This document shows, in pieces, positions 63,346 through 64,000 of a DNA stretch of 64,000 nt. Numbering within the stretch: position 1 is the stretch's first letter; every line of letters begins with the position of its first letter. Under the pieces are notes generated by a model, which saw nothing but the letters and a program-made list of their open reading frames with translations, made no database searches and was not told where the DNA came from. A program made the translations under genes and the position numbers. Source of the stretch: Dirofilaria immitis (Eukaryota; Nematoda; Chromadorea; Rhabditida; Onchocercidae); NCBI GenBank assembly GCA_024305405.1, contig JAKNDB010000085.1, positions 682,001 through 746,000 on the forward strand, written 5' to 3'.

Positions 63346-64000
63346 ATTGATTATTTTTTAGTTCTTCTCAAAAATATCTATTTTGATAATTTTTGTAAAA
63401 ATAATTTTAGCGAAATATCAAATGATTAGATAAATTTGTTTTCTATTTTTCTATTCGCCTAATGATTGATTTATTATTTAAAAAAATGAAAATTTAAAAT
63501 AATTTGATATTCTCATATATTATCACTTTTTATCATTACATTATTATAAAATACATTTTTCAAAATTATCTATTTTTATTTTTTTTTTTTTAAAACAGAT
63601 ATCAAATTGGTAATGTTTATTTATCTTTTCTTCTTTTTCGTTTCTCTCGTTTTTTTGTTTGAATTCTTCGTCTTCAGTAAATTTTTATATCATTTATCAA
63701 TAATTAAACTATAATAAATTGATTGGATATTTCGAAATGTTATCAAAAGAAAAAATTATCGCTTAAACATTTTAAATACATTTTTGCATAAACAAAAACA
63801 AAATGAAAACTTTGAAATATTTTAATATTTATTATTCAGCAATAATAGTTATTGAAATGAGTTGATGATAAGATACCTTATTTTATTGATTGCTAAATAT
63901 TAAATCAAATTTTTCGTTTTTTTTTCATTTCGAAAATTTTATAGCAAACTATTTGCTTACCTACACGAAGAATGCATTTAATCGTAATAACATATGACCA
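63346..64000. other. Gene-poor end of window
   Basis: An acceptor-like poly-T plus AACAG at about 63580-63598 is followed by only 11 bases and a GTAATG; too little to call an exon. Nothing else supported. Confidence 0.4.

Noticed and set aside
63580..63610. Poly-T plus AACAG as the next exon acceptor of the IGFBP-domain gene
   Set aside because: Only 11 bases before a GTAATG and no protein sense; not supportable.

Overview
The window is nuclear DNA from a nematode. The support is a nicotinic acetylcholine receptor subunit closest in type to worm ACR-16, small genes with short exons and TTTTCAG/TTTTAG 3' splice sites, a start codon lying directly behind a TACAG (typical of trans-spliced messages), and very A+T-rich DNA. 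A filarial or other spirurid worm fits the codon use and intron sizes, but I cannot prove the genus. There are no bacterial-type operons, promoters, rRNA or tRNA genes that I can recognise.

Layout. Positions 1-21,200 are the gene-bearing part. In order: the 3' two-thirds of an acetylcholine receptor alpha subunit (+, 377-4243, cut by the window edge at its 5' side); a small two-exon gene with a signal peptide (+, 6482-7805); SRP14 of the signal recognition particle (-, 8846-9874); a five-exon conserved protein with DM9/DUF3421-like repeats (-, 11835-13571); a zinc-finger plus coiled-coil, TRIM-like gene (-, 16006-17920); and three weaker coding segments near 18.9-21.2 kb. Positions 21,200-64,000 are almost empty of genes. 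The one clear coding exon there is at 41,814-42,255 (+): a signal peptide and a complete 12-cysteine IGFBP N-terminal domain, ending at a good splice donor, with no following exon recognisable in the remaining 21.7 kb. The rest is A/T-rich DNA loaded with tandem repeats: about a dozen minisatellite families (units of 20, 26, 37, 45, 46, 50, 54, 62, 64, 129, about 155 and about 221 bp) and long ATT, CAT, TTG and ATTTC microsatellites. Many long open frames there are repeat translations, not genes.

The genes do not form a pathway. SRP14 acts in co-translational secretion, the receptor in synaptic or muscle signalling, and the IGFBP-domain protein is secreted.

Most notable: five places in four genes where the reading frame is broken by exactly one missing base in a short A or T run, while the rest of each gene (splice phases, protein sense) is intact. 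This looks like assembly or read error rather than five pseudogenizing events, but it must be known by anyone translating these genes. Also notable are two compact hairpins (15,144-15,190 and 55,633-55,692) that could be small RNA precursors, a 44-bp frame-breaking cassette exon inside SRP14, a GC-AG intron, a perfect 52-bp palindrome at the edge of a satellite, and several higher-order repeat arrays.
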